Positions 17,389 through 27,212 of a DNA stretch of 64,000 bases are shown here, piece after piece. Every line of letters starts with the position of its first letter. The first letter of the stretch is position 1. This DNA comes from Terriglobia bacterium (lineage in GTDB: Bacteria; Acidobacteriota; Terriglobia; Bryobacterales; Bryobacteraceae): the NCBI GenBank assembly GCA_020073145.1, contig JAIQFS010000001.1, positions 310,001-374,000 on the forward strand, read 5' to 3'. The translations under genes were made by a program, and so were the position numbers. The notes under the pieces are model-generated. The model ran no database searches. It saw nothing but the letters and a program-made list of their open reading frames with translations, and was not told the origin of the DNA.

Positions 17389-18153
17389 ATGGGGCGCGCC
17401 GTTTCCTGTTGGAGTGGGGCCGTCTTCCTCGCTGCCGCGGCCTTCGGCCAGCCTGTGCCCGCGCCCGCGACATTCGATGTGGCCTCCATCCGCGCGGCCC
17501 AGACTCCCCAGGGGCCCGGCCTCACCGCCCTGCGCGAAACCATTGAGCCTGCGGCGGGAAGTCTCACCATGCGCAATGTCACTCTCGCCACCTGCATCCG
17601 CTGGGCCTACAATCTGAAGGTGTATGAGCTGTCCGGGCCGCCCTGGCTCGCCGACGAGCGATTCGATATCGCCGCCAAAGCGGCGGCCCCTGTCGCTCCG
17701 GACCAGCTCCGGCCCATGCTCCAGGCCCTTCTCGCGGACCGCTTCCATCTGGCCGCCCATCGGCAGACCAAGGAACTTCCGGCCTATGCGCTCGTCGTTG
17801 GGAAAAACGGGACCAAGCTCCACCCCGCGGAGGGCGCAGGCGCCGGCAGCATGACCGGCGCCGCCCTGGTCTTTCAGGGCCACAAGATGCCGCTGTCCCG
17901 CCTCGCCGAGATTCTATCGAGCGCCCTCAAGGTTCCGGTGCTCGAAATGACTGGATTGGAGGGCCATTACGATTTCGTCCTGGACCTTCGTCCGTACATC
18001 CTGCAGCGCCAGCCCGGCGACCCGCCCCTCGACCTGCTCAGCATCGCGATTACCGCCCTGCAGGACGAATTGGGTTTGAAACTCGAGTCGCGCAAGGCCG
18101 ACCTCGAGGTCCTCGTCGTCGACCGCGTGGAGAAAACTCCCACCGAAAACTAG
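17389..18153 (+). CDS. TIGR03435-family secreted protein (acidobacterial)
   Basis: 254 residues with an N-terminal signal peptide (VSCWSGAVFLAAAAFGQ). It has the family motifs ATFDVASIR near the start, NVTLATCIRWAYNL, GPPWLADERFDIAAKA, LLADRFHLAAHRQTKELPAYALVVGKNG, and a C-terminus ending in VVDRVEKTPTEN. The family is restricted mainly to Acidobacteriota and its function is unknown. GGGGAGGA lies 6 nt before the ATG. It is divergent from ADOP 2 and shares its control region. A decayed relative lies at about 60850-61386. Confidence 0.9.
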   Translation: MGRAVSCWSGAVFLAAAAFGQPVPAPATFDVASIRAAQTPQGPGLTALRETIEPAAGSLTMRNVTLATCIRWAYNLKVYELSGPPWLADERFDIAAKAAAPVAPDQLRPMLQALLADRFHLAAHRQTKELPAYALVVGKNGTKLHPAEGAGAGSMTGAALVFQGHKMPLSRLAEILSSALKVPVLEMTGLEGHYDFVLDLRPYILQRQPGDPPLDLLSIAITALQDELGLKLESRKADLEVLVVDRVEKTPTEN

Positions 18154-18192
18154 CGATACTCTGAGGTGTGGCGCCCTCGAGCGCCGCGATCC

Positions 18193-19353
18193 GTGAGAGT
18201 CCTCATCATTGGCGGCGGTATCGGCGGGTTGACGGCAGCCATCGCGCTGCGCAAGGCGGGGCTCGATCCGCAAGTCTACGAGCGCGCTTCCGCCTTGCGC
18301 GAGGTCGGAGCCGGCATCGGACTGATGGCCAACGCCGTGCAAGCGCTGGACGCCCTCGGCTTGGGTGGCGCCATTCGGGCGCTGAGCCTCGCCGGAATGC
18401 AAGGCGGCCTTCGAAACTCGAAAGGCGAGGCTCTGATGGAGGTCCCGGCCGACGAATTCTCCCGCCAGTTCGGCGCCATGGCGGTGATGCACCGCGCCGC
18501 CCTGCTTTCTGCTCTGGAGTCGGAGCTGGACGCCGCACGGCTTCATCTCAACCACGAATTCGTCCGCTTCGATCAGGAGGACCACGGCGTCACTGCGCAT
18601 TTCAACGGTGGCGGCGCCCAACGCGGAGAGGTCCTGATCGGCGCCGACGGGCTGCGCAGCGCGGTTCGCGCGCAATTGTTCGGAGCCCGCGCTCCCCGCT
18701 ATGCCGGCTATACCGCCTGGCGTGCGGTGGTGCCGTTCGAGCCCTTGCCGCTGGTCACGGGTGAAACCTGGGGCCGCGGACGCCGCTTTGGAATTGTCCC
18801 CATGGCCGGAGGACGGGTCTATTGGTTCGCCACCGCCAACGCGCGCGAAGGAGAGCGCGATCCCGCCGGCCAGACCAAATCGAATCTGCTGCGATCGTTC
18901 CTTGGATGGCATCGCCCGATTGAGGCATTGATTGAAGCGGCCGACGAATCGTCGATCCTGCGCAACGATATCTACGACCTCGACCCCCTCACCGCTTGGA
19001 CCCAGGGCCGGGTTACGTTGCTGGGCGACGCCGCCCACCCCATGACGCCCAACCTCGGCCAAGGCGCGTGTCAGGCCATGGAAGATGCCGTGGTCCTGGC
19101 GGTCTGCCTCAAACCGGCGGCTCGGCCCGAGAACGGCTTGGCCGAATATCAACGCCGCCGGATTCCGCGGACCCGCGCTATCGTGCTCCAGTCGCGCCGC
19201 TTCGGACAGATCGCACAGTGGCAAAGCCCCTTCCTGTGCGGACTGCGCGATCGGGCCGTTCGGATGACACCCCGAGCCCTGGCGGTGCGCTCTCTGAAAG
19301 ACCTGGTCGCCTACCATCCCTTGTCCCCCGGCGATCGGTCGCTGTTGGGCTGA
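18193..19353 (+). CDS. FAD-dependent aromatic-hydroxylase-type monooxygenase
   Basis: About 386 residues from GTG 18193 (VRVLIIGGGIGGLTAA). It has the GxGxxG dinucleotide-binding fold, a DG motif in IGADGLRSAVR, and the GD motif GDAAHPMTPNLGQGACQAMEDA that contacts FAD ribose. This is the class A flavoprotein monooxygenase group (salicylate and p-hydroxybenzoate hydroxylases, zeaxanthin epoxidase). The cytoplasmic enzyme uses NAD(P)H and O2; the substrate is unknown. It precedes a polysaccharide deacetylase, an ACP and a ketosynthase on the same strand, so it may belong to a small biosynthetic operon. GTG 18166 is an alternative start. Confidence 0.85.
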   Translation: MRVLIIGGGIGGLTAAIALRKAGLDPQVYERASALREVGAGIGLMANAVQALDALGLGGAIRALSLAGMQGGLRNSKGEALMEVPADEFSRQFGAMAVMHRAALLSALESELDAARLHLNHEFVRFDQEDHGVTAHFNGGGAQRGEVLIGADGLRSAVRAQLFGARAPRYAGYTAWRAVVPFEPLPLVTGETWGRGRRFGIVPMAGGRVYWFATANAREGERDPAGQTKSNLLRSFLGWHRPIEALIEAADESSILRNDIYDLDPLTAWTQGRVTLLGDAAHPMTPNLGQGACQAMEDAVVLAVCLKPAARPENGLAEYQRRRIPRTRAIVLQSRRFGQIAQWQSPFLCGLRDRAVRMTPRALAVRSLKDLVAYHPLSPGDRSLLG

Positions 19354-19407
19354 TTCGTCTGCGCCCGTTTCGGGCCCGCCGGATATCGCGTATACAATGG
19401 ATTCTTC

Positions 19408-20130
19408 ATGGAACCGCAGCGCCTGCGCCAGTTCGGAACGGTCGCGGCCGGGGCCTGCGCGGCCGCCGGCTTCTTGACCTGGGCCGTCCGCGGGCGTTCG
19501 GCCGCCGTATTCGGCCCTTCCGTGTGGCGCGGGCCGCGCGACAGGCGCGCCCTCGCCCTTACCTTCGATGACGGGCCGAGCGAGGACACTCCGCGTCTGC
19601 TCGAGATTCTCGCCGCTCATCATGTGCCCGCCACGTTCTTTCAAATCGGTGCCAACGTCGAGCGCCTGCCGGCGGTGGCGCGCGCCGTGGCCGAAGCCGG
19701 CCATACCCTCGGCAACCACAGCTACTCCCATCCTCTGTTCTCCCTCCGTAGCCGCGGGTTTATCGAGGGCGAGCTCCGCCGCGCCCAGGAAGCCATCGAA
19801 GAGCACACCGGCGTCCGCCCCCATTGGTTTCGCGCTCCCTACGGCGTGCGCTGGTTCGGGGTAGGAGCGGCCCAGCGCCGATTGCGGCTCATGGGCGTGA
19901 TGTGGACCGTAATCGGCTATGATTGGAATCTTGAGGCCGGCGCGATCGTGAAGCGCGTCGCCGGGAGCGCCGCCAATGGCGCCATTCTGTGCCTTCACGA
20001 TGGGCGGGAGCTTCGCGCCAAGCCGGATATCGGCCCAACAGTCGAAGCCGTCCGCCGCCTGGTACCCATGCTTCTCGACCAGGGCTATCAATTCGAAACG
20101 GTAGGCCGACTGATATGTCCCAAGAATTAA
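19408..20130 (+). CDS. NodB-domain polysaccharide deacetylase
   Basis: 240 residues. An N-terminal membrane anchor/signal (GTVAAGACAAAGFLTWAV) is followed by the NodB homology domain: TFDDGP at 52-57 with the catalytic Asp pair, the metal ligands His104 and His108 in HSYSHP, the RAPYG motif, and LHDG near the end. Such CE4 enzymes remove N- or O-acetyl groups from chitin-like oligomers, peptidoglycan or other glycans outside the cytoplasm. The 3' end overlaps the ACP gene by 16 nt, so translation is coupled to it. Confidence 0.9.
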   Translation: MEPQRLRQFGTVAAGACAAAGFLTWAVRGRSAAVFGPSVWRGPRDRRALALTFDDGPSEDTPRLLEILAAHHVPATFFQIGANVERLPAVARAVAEAGHTLGNHSYSHPLFSLRSRGFIEGELRRAQEAIEEHTGVRPHWFRAPYGVRWFGVGAAQRRLRLMGVMWTVIGYDWNLEAGAIVKRVAGSAANGAILCLHDGRELRAKPDIGPTVEAVRRLVPMLLDQGYQFETVGRLICPKN

Positions 20131-20381
20131 CCGAACGCGTCCTGAAAACGATCGCCACTTCCAAGCGGATTCCCCTCGAGCAGGTGACCATCGACAGCGA
20201 ATTCCAGCAGTTGGGCATCGATTCCATGGACGCCGTGGAGATCCTGTTCGCCCTGGAAAACGAATTCGATATTTCCATCCCCGATGAGGAAGTGCGCAAC
20301 GTGCGCAATGTCCGCCAGATGGTCGAGGGCGTCGAGAAGCTGGTGGCCGCCAAAGCCGCCGGTGCGCCGGCCAGCCAGTAG
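20115..20381 (+). CDS. Acyl carrier protein
   Basis: 88 residues with the four-helix carrier fold and the phosphopantetheine attachment site GIDSMD (Ser37). The acidic helix II (AVEILFALENEFDISIPDEEV) is typical of ACPs that deal with FabF-type synthases. The start ATG 20115 lies inside the end of the deacetylase gene. The stop is followed after 2 nt by the ketosynthase start. Since primary-metabolism ACPs usually sit in fab clusters, this is more likely a specialised ACP paired with its neighbour synthase. Confidence 0.92.
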   Translation: MSQELTERVLKTIATSKRIPLEQVTIDSEFQQLGIDSMDAVEILFALENEFDISIPDEEVRNVRNVRQMVEGVEKLVAAKAAGAPASQ

Positions 20382-20383
20382 CG

Positions 20384-21592
20384 ATGCGTCGTGTTGCTAT
20401 CACCGGCCTGGGCGCCATTTGCGCGCTCGGCCGCACCGTTCCGGAGTTTGCTGCCTCCCTCTGCCAGGGCCGCTCGGGGATCGGCCCCATCCAATCCACC
20501 GACGCCTCTCACTTGCGCTTCCAGAACGGCGCCGAAGTCCACGGCTATACCCACCAGCCGTATTTTGAGGATCGCCGCGCCGATTTTATCGATCGCTTCG
20601 CGCAGTTTGCCGTGATTGCCGCCCGCGAAGCCGTCGCCTCGGCCGGCGTCGAGTGGACTCCCCAGTTGCGCGAGAACGCCGCCATCATCACCGGTTCGTG
20701 CGTGGGAGGGCAGAGCACCGAAGACATCGGATTTCAGGAAGTGTACAAGCTCGGCCACAACCGCGTGCATCCGCTGACCATTCCCAAGACCATGGCCAAC
20801 GCGGGCGCCAGCCATATCTCCATGGAGTTCGGCATCACCGGCCCCAGCTTCACCATTTCCACGGCCTGCTCCTCGGCCGCGCACGCCATCGGCCAGGCCT
20901 ATTGGATGGTGCGCAGCGGAGTAGCCGACCTGGCCATCACCGGCGGCAGCGAAGCCCCCTTCAGCTTCGGCATCCTCAAGGCGTGGGAAGCCATGCGCGT
21001 GGTTTCGCCCGAGACCTGCCGGCCCTTCTCCAGGGACCGCCGCGGCATGATTCTGGGCGAAGGGGCGGCCATGTTCGTCCTCGAGCCGCTGGAAGCCGCG
21101 CGCGCCCGCGGCGCGTCCATTCACGCCGAGATCGTCGGGCTCGGTATGTCCGCCGACGCCGGCCACATTACCCAGCCCTCGGCCGAAGGCGCCGCCCGCG
21201 CTCTGCGCGCCGCTCTGCGCGATGCCTCGCTCGCTCCCGAACAGATCGGGTACATCAACGCTCACGGCACCGCGACGCCGGCCAACGACGTTGCCGAGAC
21301 GACCGCCATCCGCGCCGTTTTTGGCGCGCTCGCCGATCGCCTGCCGGTGAGCTCCACCAAATCGATGCATGGCCATGCCCTCGGAGCGGCCGCCGCCCTG
21401 GAGTGCCTGGCCGCCACCCTGGCCTTGCGCGACGGCTTTCTCCCCCCCACCGCGAACTTCACCGAGCCCGATCCCGAGTGCAATCTCGACGTCATCCCCA
21501 ACCACTCCCGCCGCGTTCAGGTGGAATACGCGCTCTCCAATTCCTTCGCCTTCGGCGGCCTGAACGCCGTGCTGGCCTTGCGCAAAGCCTAG
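20384..21592 (+). CDS. Beta-ketoacyl-ACP synthase II (FabF/NodE-like)
   Basis: 402 residues, thiolase fold. The Cys-His-His triad is intact: Cys162 in STACSSAAHAIG, His in NAHGTATPANDVAE and His in SMHGHALGAA. It condenses malonyl-ACP with acyl-ACP. Being separate from fabD/fabG and next to its own ACP and a deacetylase, it looks like a dedicated pathway rather than housekeeping fatty-acid synthesis. It starts two bases after the ACP stop. Alternatives are chain elongation for an unusual lipid or a short polyene; no ketoreductase or dehydratase is adjacent. Confidence 0.9.
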   Translation: MRRVAITGLGAICALGRTVPEFAASLCQGRSGIGPIQSTDASHLRFQNGAEVHGYTHQPYFEDRRADFIDRFAQFAVIAAREAVASAGVEWTPQLRENAAIITGSCVGGQSTEDIGFQEVYKLGHNRVHPLTIPKTMANAGASHISMEFGITGPSFTISTACSSAAHAIGQAYWMVRSGVADLAITGGSEAPFSFGILKAWEAMRVVSPETCRPFSRDRRGMILGEGAAMFVLEPLEAARARGASIHAEIVGLGMSADAGHITQPSAEGAARALRAALRDASLAPEQIGYINAHGTATPANDVAETTAIRAVFGALADRLPVSSTKSMHGHALGAAAALECLAATLALRDGFLPPTANFTEPDPECNLDVIPNHSRRVQVEYALSNSFAFGGLNAVLALRKA

Positions 21593-21685
21593 CCGCGCGT
21601 GGAGCAGGCCGGTGCGCCTGCCCAAGCCGCCCTGATTGCCAGTCACCCGCGAACGTGAAACAATCTCAGAAGATCCGAGGTCTCC

Positions 21686-22975
<1,290 letters not shown>

Positions 22976-23000
22976 CGATCGCGGCCGGAAATGGCGGGCC

Positions 23001-24095
23001 CTAATCGCCAGGGACCCGCTCGGGCTTCGGAGCGAACATCCAGCCGAAACTAGGCCGCAGCGAGCCCAGCCGATACCGTTTCGTCTTGGCGGTGGAGATC
23101 GCCAGCATCAGCAGGATCACGGCCCCTGCCGCAACCAGCGTCTGGGTCACGGTCAGGCTGCCTTTGAGGAACCAGAGCCAGCGCCCATAGATCAACTCGA
23201 CGTGTACCCAGTAGACCAGCAGAGAAGTTGTGCCGAACTGCCGCACCCAGCTCCAGCCGCCCGTGGCCGCGTACCGGGCCCACAGGAACGCGAACGCCGT
23301 CAGCACCAGCGTCACTCCCTGTTTGATCAGCACTTGTGCCGGGCTGTTGAGCCAGAAGTCCGACTGGGCATACACCGAAAACGGCAGGTTCGCCACGTAT
23401 TGGCAGCCGAAAATCAGGGCGCCGCCCAGCAAGGCCGCCCATTGCATCACGCGTTCGGTCGCTTCTTTCGGGACCATCCGGATGATGCTGCCGGCGCTGA
23501 CCCCAAACGCCAGGTATGCCGCCCAGGGGAAGAAGCCAAAAAAGTTGTAATCCGGAACTACGTAGTTTCGCGCGATCGCCGGTGCCCACGACCAATCGAT
23601 CTGGCTGATCAGCGGAGACGCGAAGGCGATTCCCAGTCCCACCGCGGCGCTCAGCCGCGCCCGTTCCGCCGTCCGGAACAGCGCCATCAGCGACATCACC
23701 GCGATGGCGAATCCCATCGCATTCAGGATGTCGACGCGAAATAGGTCGGTCCACGGCGATTTCGGCCAGCCGAAGATCCAAAGTTGCAGTCGGAACGCGA
23801 ATGCCAGCCCGAACAGGTAACCGGAGCGCCGGAACGCCGCCATCATTCGCTCCACCGGCCCCAGCCCTTTCCGCTCCGTGCTGTCCATCAGGAACGCTAG
23901 GGTGATTCCGGTGAGAAACAGGAAGATGGCCGGCGGCATCCCGCCCAGGAATTGCGACAGCATGAACGGGCCGCCGCCGCGCAATTCCGGTTTGGTGAAC
24001 GAATCGAACACGTGGCCTTGCAGCATGATCACCGCGGCCAGGCCGCGAAGCCAGTCCAGATACTGCAGCCGGTCGGAGCTGGTCTTGGTTTTCAT
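23001..24095 (-). CDS. DUF1624/HGSNAT-like multi-pass membrane acyltransferase
   Basis: 364 residues with about ten membrane helices. The start motif RLQYLDWLRGLAAVIMLQGHVFDSF has the conserved Asp, Arg and His of heparan-alpha-glucosaminide N-acetyltransferase-like and acyltransferase-3-like proteins, and GTTSLLVYWVHVELIYGR near the end is also conserved. It probably transfers an acyl group across the inner membrane to a glycan. The substrate is not inferable. Its ATG is 5 nt downstream of the LolA-like gene stop. Confidence 0.75.
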   Translation of the reverse strand: MKTKTSSDRLQYLDWLRGLAAVIMLQGHVFDSFTKPELRGGGPFMLSQFLGGMPPAIFLFLTGITLAFLMDSTERKGLGPVERMMAAFRRSGYLFGLAFAFRLQLWIFGWPKSPWTDLFRVDILNAMGFAIAVMSLMALFRTAERARLSAAVGLGIAFASPLISQIDWSWAPAIARNYVVPDYNFFGFFPWAAYLAFGVSAGSIIRMVPKEATERVMQWAALLGGALIFGCQYVANLPFSVYAQSDFWLNSPAQVLIKQGVTLVLTAFAFLWARYAATGGWSWVRQFGTTSLLVYWVHVELIYGRWLWFLKGSLTVTQTLVAAGAVILLMLAISTAKTKRYRLGSLRPSFGWMFAPKPERVPGD

Positions 24096-24100
24096 GCTGC

Positions 24101-24799
24101 TTACTTCTGGGGATACTCCCGCTTGACGCCCTTGGGCAGGTTCAGCTTGACAGCCGAATCGGGAAGATTGGGGTTGATCATGATGTTGCTATAGGTGGCT
24201 ACGTGGGTATCGCCGCTCGGCTCGGTGAGCTTCTGCTGCACCGGCACCCCCGTGGCATCCGAGATCCAGAGCTCGATCTTCTTGAAGTACTTCAATATCT
24301 CGGGAGATTTCGGTATCAGCTCCAGACGCATGGTCTTGTCCGTGCCCACGGTTTCCGCGCCCCCGGCCGATATCGCATAACCGCTTTGGAGATCCTCGGA
24401 TGTGCTGCCGAACCCCAACAGGAGAAATTGATCCACCATCGACTTGTACTCGCCGAGACGGTACTCCTGCACGACGTTCGCCACGGGATGATAAATCTCC
24501 ACCTTCCGCGTGTCGATCGCCACCTTTTCGGCATCCGGCTCTTTGATGTCCCACAGCACGAGCACCTCGTGCGCCTTGGGGCGCTTCAGAAGGAAAATTC
24601 CCGTGTCCGTGCTGTCTTCGTTGAGGACGGCCGTGTGCGCCACCTTACGAAAATTGGCCGAGATGCCCGTGAACCCGGCGGCCGCCCGGTCCATCCGTGC
24701 GAACGTGCCTTGCAGCGAGCTGTCTGCCGCGCTCGCGCTCATGGCGGCCACGCTTGCCAGAACCGCCTTGCCCAGCCAGTGTGACGCCACTCGGTTCAT
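24101..24799 (-). CDS. LolA-like outer-membrane lipoprotein-sorting protein
   Basis: 232 residues with a signal peptide (GKAVLASVAAMSASAAD), then a LolA/LolB-type half-barrel: FRKVAHTAVLNEDSTDTGIFLLKRPKAHEVLVLW, DTRKVEIYHPVANVVQEYRL, and a C-terminal LNLPKGVKREYP. It is a periplasmic protein that could carry lipoproteins or other lipids to the outer membrane. The ATG overlaps the end of the upstream small gene by 4 nt (24796-24799). It is more divergent than a canonical LolA, so a related lipid-carrier role is possible. Confidence 0.75.
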   Translation of the reverse strand: MNRVASHWLGKAVLASVAAMSASAADSSLQGTFARMDRAAAGFTGISANFRKVAHTAVLNEDSTDTGIFLLKRPKAHEVLVLWDIKEPDAEKVAIDTRKVEIYHPVANVVQEYRLGEYKSMVDQFLLLGFGSTSEDLQSGYAISAGGAETVGTDKTMRLELIPKSPEILKYFKKIELWISDATGVPVQQKLTEPSGDTHVATYSNIMINPNLPDSAVKLNLPKGVKREYPQK

Positions 24800-25146
24800 G
24801 GACGCGCGAATGCCATATAGCCTTGGAGTTCGCCTTCTGAATCCAAAATCGGTTCTACCCGCGTTACCCGCAGCCGGGGATCGCCGCTCCGCTGTTGCAG
24901 CGACCGCGTCAGCCGGGCCGCCCGTTGCGCGCTGGGCACACCCTCCAGGAGTTCCGAACTGACGAAGAAGACCGAGCTGCCCTTGTCCGAGGGCAGTGCC
25001 GCAATGCTGCTGGCTGTCGGAACACGAGGCTGATCGTGGAACCACGCCCGCGGCGTCAGGAAAATGAACGCCAGGATGATCCCGACCATCACGTCGTACT
25101 GCCAACTGGCTCGCGGGTAGTCCCAGAGGATGAAACGCTTCAACAT
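24796..25146 (-). CDS. Small membrane-anchored hypothetical protein upstream of the LolA-like gene
   Basis: 116 residues from ATG 25146 (MLKRFILWDYPRASWQYD), with one membrane segment at about 19-33 (VMVGIILAFIFLTPRAWF) and a roughly 75-residue periplasmic domain ending in DSEGELQGYMAFARP. ATG 25161 and 25215 are alternative starts. I know no function. Translational overlap with the LolA-like gene and the small size suggest a partner in the same envelope process. Confidence 0.65.
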   Translation of the reverse strand: MLKRFILWDYPRASWQYDVMVGIILAFIFLTPRAWFHDQPRVPTASSIAALPSDKGSSVFFVSSELLEGVPSAQRAARLTRSLQQRSGDPRLRVTRVEPILDSEGELQGYMAFARP

Positions 25147-25219
25147 GCCAATCGTACCCATTCTATCAAGACCGCGTACTCCGATGCTGCGGAAATCAGG
25201 TCTGAAAGCACACAAGCGA

Positions 25220-26101
25220 CTAGAACACCACCACCGGATGGTACACGTGCGGTAACACGGCCTCGCCGATGGCGATCAGCTCGCCCTTTCGGCTCAACGC
25301 TTTGACCTGGCGGGCTGCCGGCTCGGCCCGGAACGGCGAGGCCGCGAAGTTCCGGCCGTTGCGAATTTCCGCAATCATTCGGTCGTCCACCAAGACGGCC
25401 GGAAAGCCCGGAAGCAGGTCCTCCGGGGGCACGAGCGCATCCAACAAACGGTCCTCCCCGGCCAACGACTGGAGTTGCGCCAAACTTCGCGCCTGGGCCA
25501 GTTGGAACTCGCCGCTCGAGGTCCGCCGCAATTCCCGCAAATGTGCTCCGCAGCCCATCGCCTGGCCGAGATCGTGCGCGATCGAGCGGAGGTATGTCCC
25601 TCCGGAACAGTGCGCGCGCAACTGAGCTTCGGCGCCCGTCACCTCCAGCAGCGTCAGCTCGTAGACCTGCACCCGAACCGGCTCCAGTTCCACCGCCACC
25701 GCCTTGCGGGCCAGTTCGTAGGCCCGGCGGCCGTCCACCTTCTTGGCCGACACCGCTGGCGGAGTCTGCAGGAACTCGCCGCGAAAACGCTCTAAATAGC
25801 GCTCGAGTTCCGTGCGATCCAGAGTGACATCCACCTGGGGGCTGGTGGGAACTCCCTCCCGGTCGTAGGTGTCCGTCGACCAGCCGAACCGCACCACCCC
25901 TTCATAGACTTTGTCGCTGCGCGTGTAAAACTGAGCCAGGCGCGTGGCCCGGCCGATCACCAGGGGCAGAACCCCCGTGGCCATGGGATCAAGCGTCCCC
26001 AGGTGCCCCACCCTTTTGGTCGCGGCGATGCCTCGAGCCTTCGCCACCACGTCGTGGGAGGTCCATCCTTCGGGTTTGTCGACTACGATGACTCCGTCCA
26101 A
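25220..26101 (-). CDS. truB: tRNA pseudouridine(55) synthase TruB
   Basis: 293 residues: the start DGVIVVDKPEGWTSHDVV, then the catalytic Asp38 in HLGTLDPMATGVLPL, then GGTYLRSIAHDLG. It makes pseudouridine 55 in the T loop of tRNAs. The PUA-like C-terminal region is present. The initiator appears to be TTG (26101-26099) with no clear Shine-Dalgarno, and the N-terminus begins exactly where the family does. It is divergent from the RodZ-like gene. Confidence 0.95.
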   Translation of the reverse strand: MDGVIVVDKPEGWTSHDVVAKARGIAATKRVGHLGTLDPMATGVLPLVIGRATRLAQFYTRSDKVYEGVVRFGWSTDTYDREGVPTSPQVDVTLDRTELERYLERFRGEFLQTPPAVSAKKVDGRRAYELARKAVAVELEPVRVQVYELTLLEVTGAEAQLRAHCSGGTYLRSIAHDLGQAMGCGAHLRELRRTSSGEFQLAQARSLAQLQSLAGEDRLLDALVPPEDLLPGFPAVLVDDRMIAEIRNGRNFAASPFRAEPAARQVKALSRKGELIAIGEAVLPHVYHPVVVF

Positions 26102-26168
26102 CGCGATTCAAGGCCCCCAAGGCCACCGCTTATGCTACCAAGTTCAGCAAAAATGTTCGCCAAATCGG

Positions 26169-26197
26169 TTGCCGTTGTGAGCTAGGCCCTGTACTAT
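26169..26197 (+). promoter_or_regulatory. Putative promoter of the RodZ-like gene
   Basis: TTGCCG (26169-26174), 17-nt spacer, TACTAT (26192-26197). The upstream ATG at 26196 lies inside this -10 box, so it cannot be the translation start if the promoter is real. That supports ATG 26229 instead. Confidence 0.5.
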
Positions 26198-26228
26198 GAT
26201 TAAGTTAGAGGCCAGGAAGGCCGACGGC

Positions 26229-27212
26229 ATGACGTCCCTTGGCGATACGCTGCGTCGCGCGCGGCTAAAGCGCAATCTCGAGCTGAACCGCATCGCCGAT
26301 GAATTGAAGATCTCTGCCAGCATGCTGAAGGCCATCGAAGACGAGCGCTTCGACAAGCTGCCAGGGGGTGTTTTCGTACGCAGCTTTGTCCGCCAATACG
26401 CGCGCTTCCTCGAACTCGACGAAGACGAAATGGTCGGCGAATTGCGCCGCGTGCTCGAGCCCGACGCGGTCCCGCTACCTGTCTCCAACGCCACTCACGT
26501 TCCGGATTCGAATATTCCTCTGCCGCGCATGCAGGGCTGGCAGGCGGTAAAGGACCGCGGCATGCGCTGGTCTTCCTCCCTCATGGCGCTGGCTCTCGTG
26601 GTAGTCGTCATGCTGGCGTGTGCCGCCGCCTACGCTTGGTGGCAGCGTGGGCGACGTCCGGTATCGGCGAACGGAAATACCACTGTCCAGGCACAGACCA
26701 AGGCTTCCCAGCCGCCTGCGGACCTGCCTTCTCTTCAAGAGCCTGTGGTTCCAGCCGCAACGACGCCCTCGGCTCCCGTGAGCCCCGTGGCGGAACAGAA
26801 AACTCCCGATTTCACTCCGCCGGCCGCGAATTCCGAGACGCCCACTCCTGCTCCGGCGTCTACCGTCCCGCTCGCCGCCGTGAATCCCGACGCCGCCGTG
26901 CGCGTCGACGTGACCGCGGAGGAATCCGTCTGGATTTCGATCCGCGCCGACGGACAGTCTTCCTTCACCGGCGTTCTGGATGCCAATCAAACCCGCACCG
27001 TCGCCGCCAACAAAACCGTGTGGCTGAAGGTGGGCAATGCCGGCGGCATTAGCGTCCTCTTGAATGGAAAGCCCATCGGGCCCTTGGGCGAAAAAGGCGC
27101 CGTGCGGACTCTTCAGCTCACCTCGGGTGGCTTTAAGATCCTGCCGCCCGACGTCCCCAAGCCAGCAGCCCCTCCCACTGATTTGCCCACGGATTCCCCC
27201 GACCCTCGCTGA
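26229..27212 (+). CDS. RodZ-like HTH membrane protein
   Basis: 327 residues from ATG 26229, which has AGGAAGG 8 nt upstream. An N-terminal HTH_25 domain (LGDTLRRARLKRN, LNRIADELKISASMLKAIEDE) runs over residues 4-70. A membrane helix lies near 118-138, then a Pro/Ala/Thr-rich linker and a beta-rich DUF4115-type C-terminal domain (VDVTAEESVWISIRADGQS, NKTVWLKVGNAG). That is the architecture of RodZ, the cytoskeletal partner of MreB in rod shape. Other HTH/DUF4115 proteins exist, so the shape role is inferred. The last 100 nt overlap pgsA on the other strand. Confidence 0.82.
   Translation: MTSLGDTLRRARLKRNLELNRIADELKISASMLKAIEDERFDKLPGGVFVRSFVRQYARFLELDEDEMVGELRRVLEPDAVPLPVSNATHVPDSNIPLPRMQGWQAVKDRGMRWSSSLMALALVVVVMLACAAAYAWWQRGRRPVSANGNTTVQAQTKASQPPADLPSLQEPVVPAATTPSAPVSPVAEQKTPDFTPPAANSETPTPAPASTVPLAAVNPDAAVRVDVTAEESVWISIRADGQSSFTGVLDANQTRTVAANKTVWLKVGNAGGISVLLNGKPIGPLGEKGAVRTLQLTSGGFKILPPDVPKPAAPPTDLPTDSPDPR

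Noticed and set aside
17914-20499. An 861-codon minus-strand open frame
   Set aside because: Antisense to the TIGR03435 gene, the FAD monooxygenase, deacetylase and ACP, all with clear catalytic motifs; its own translation is low-complexity.
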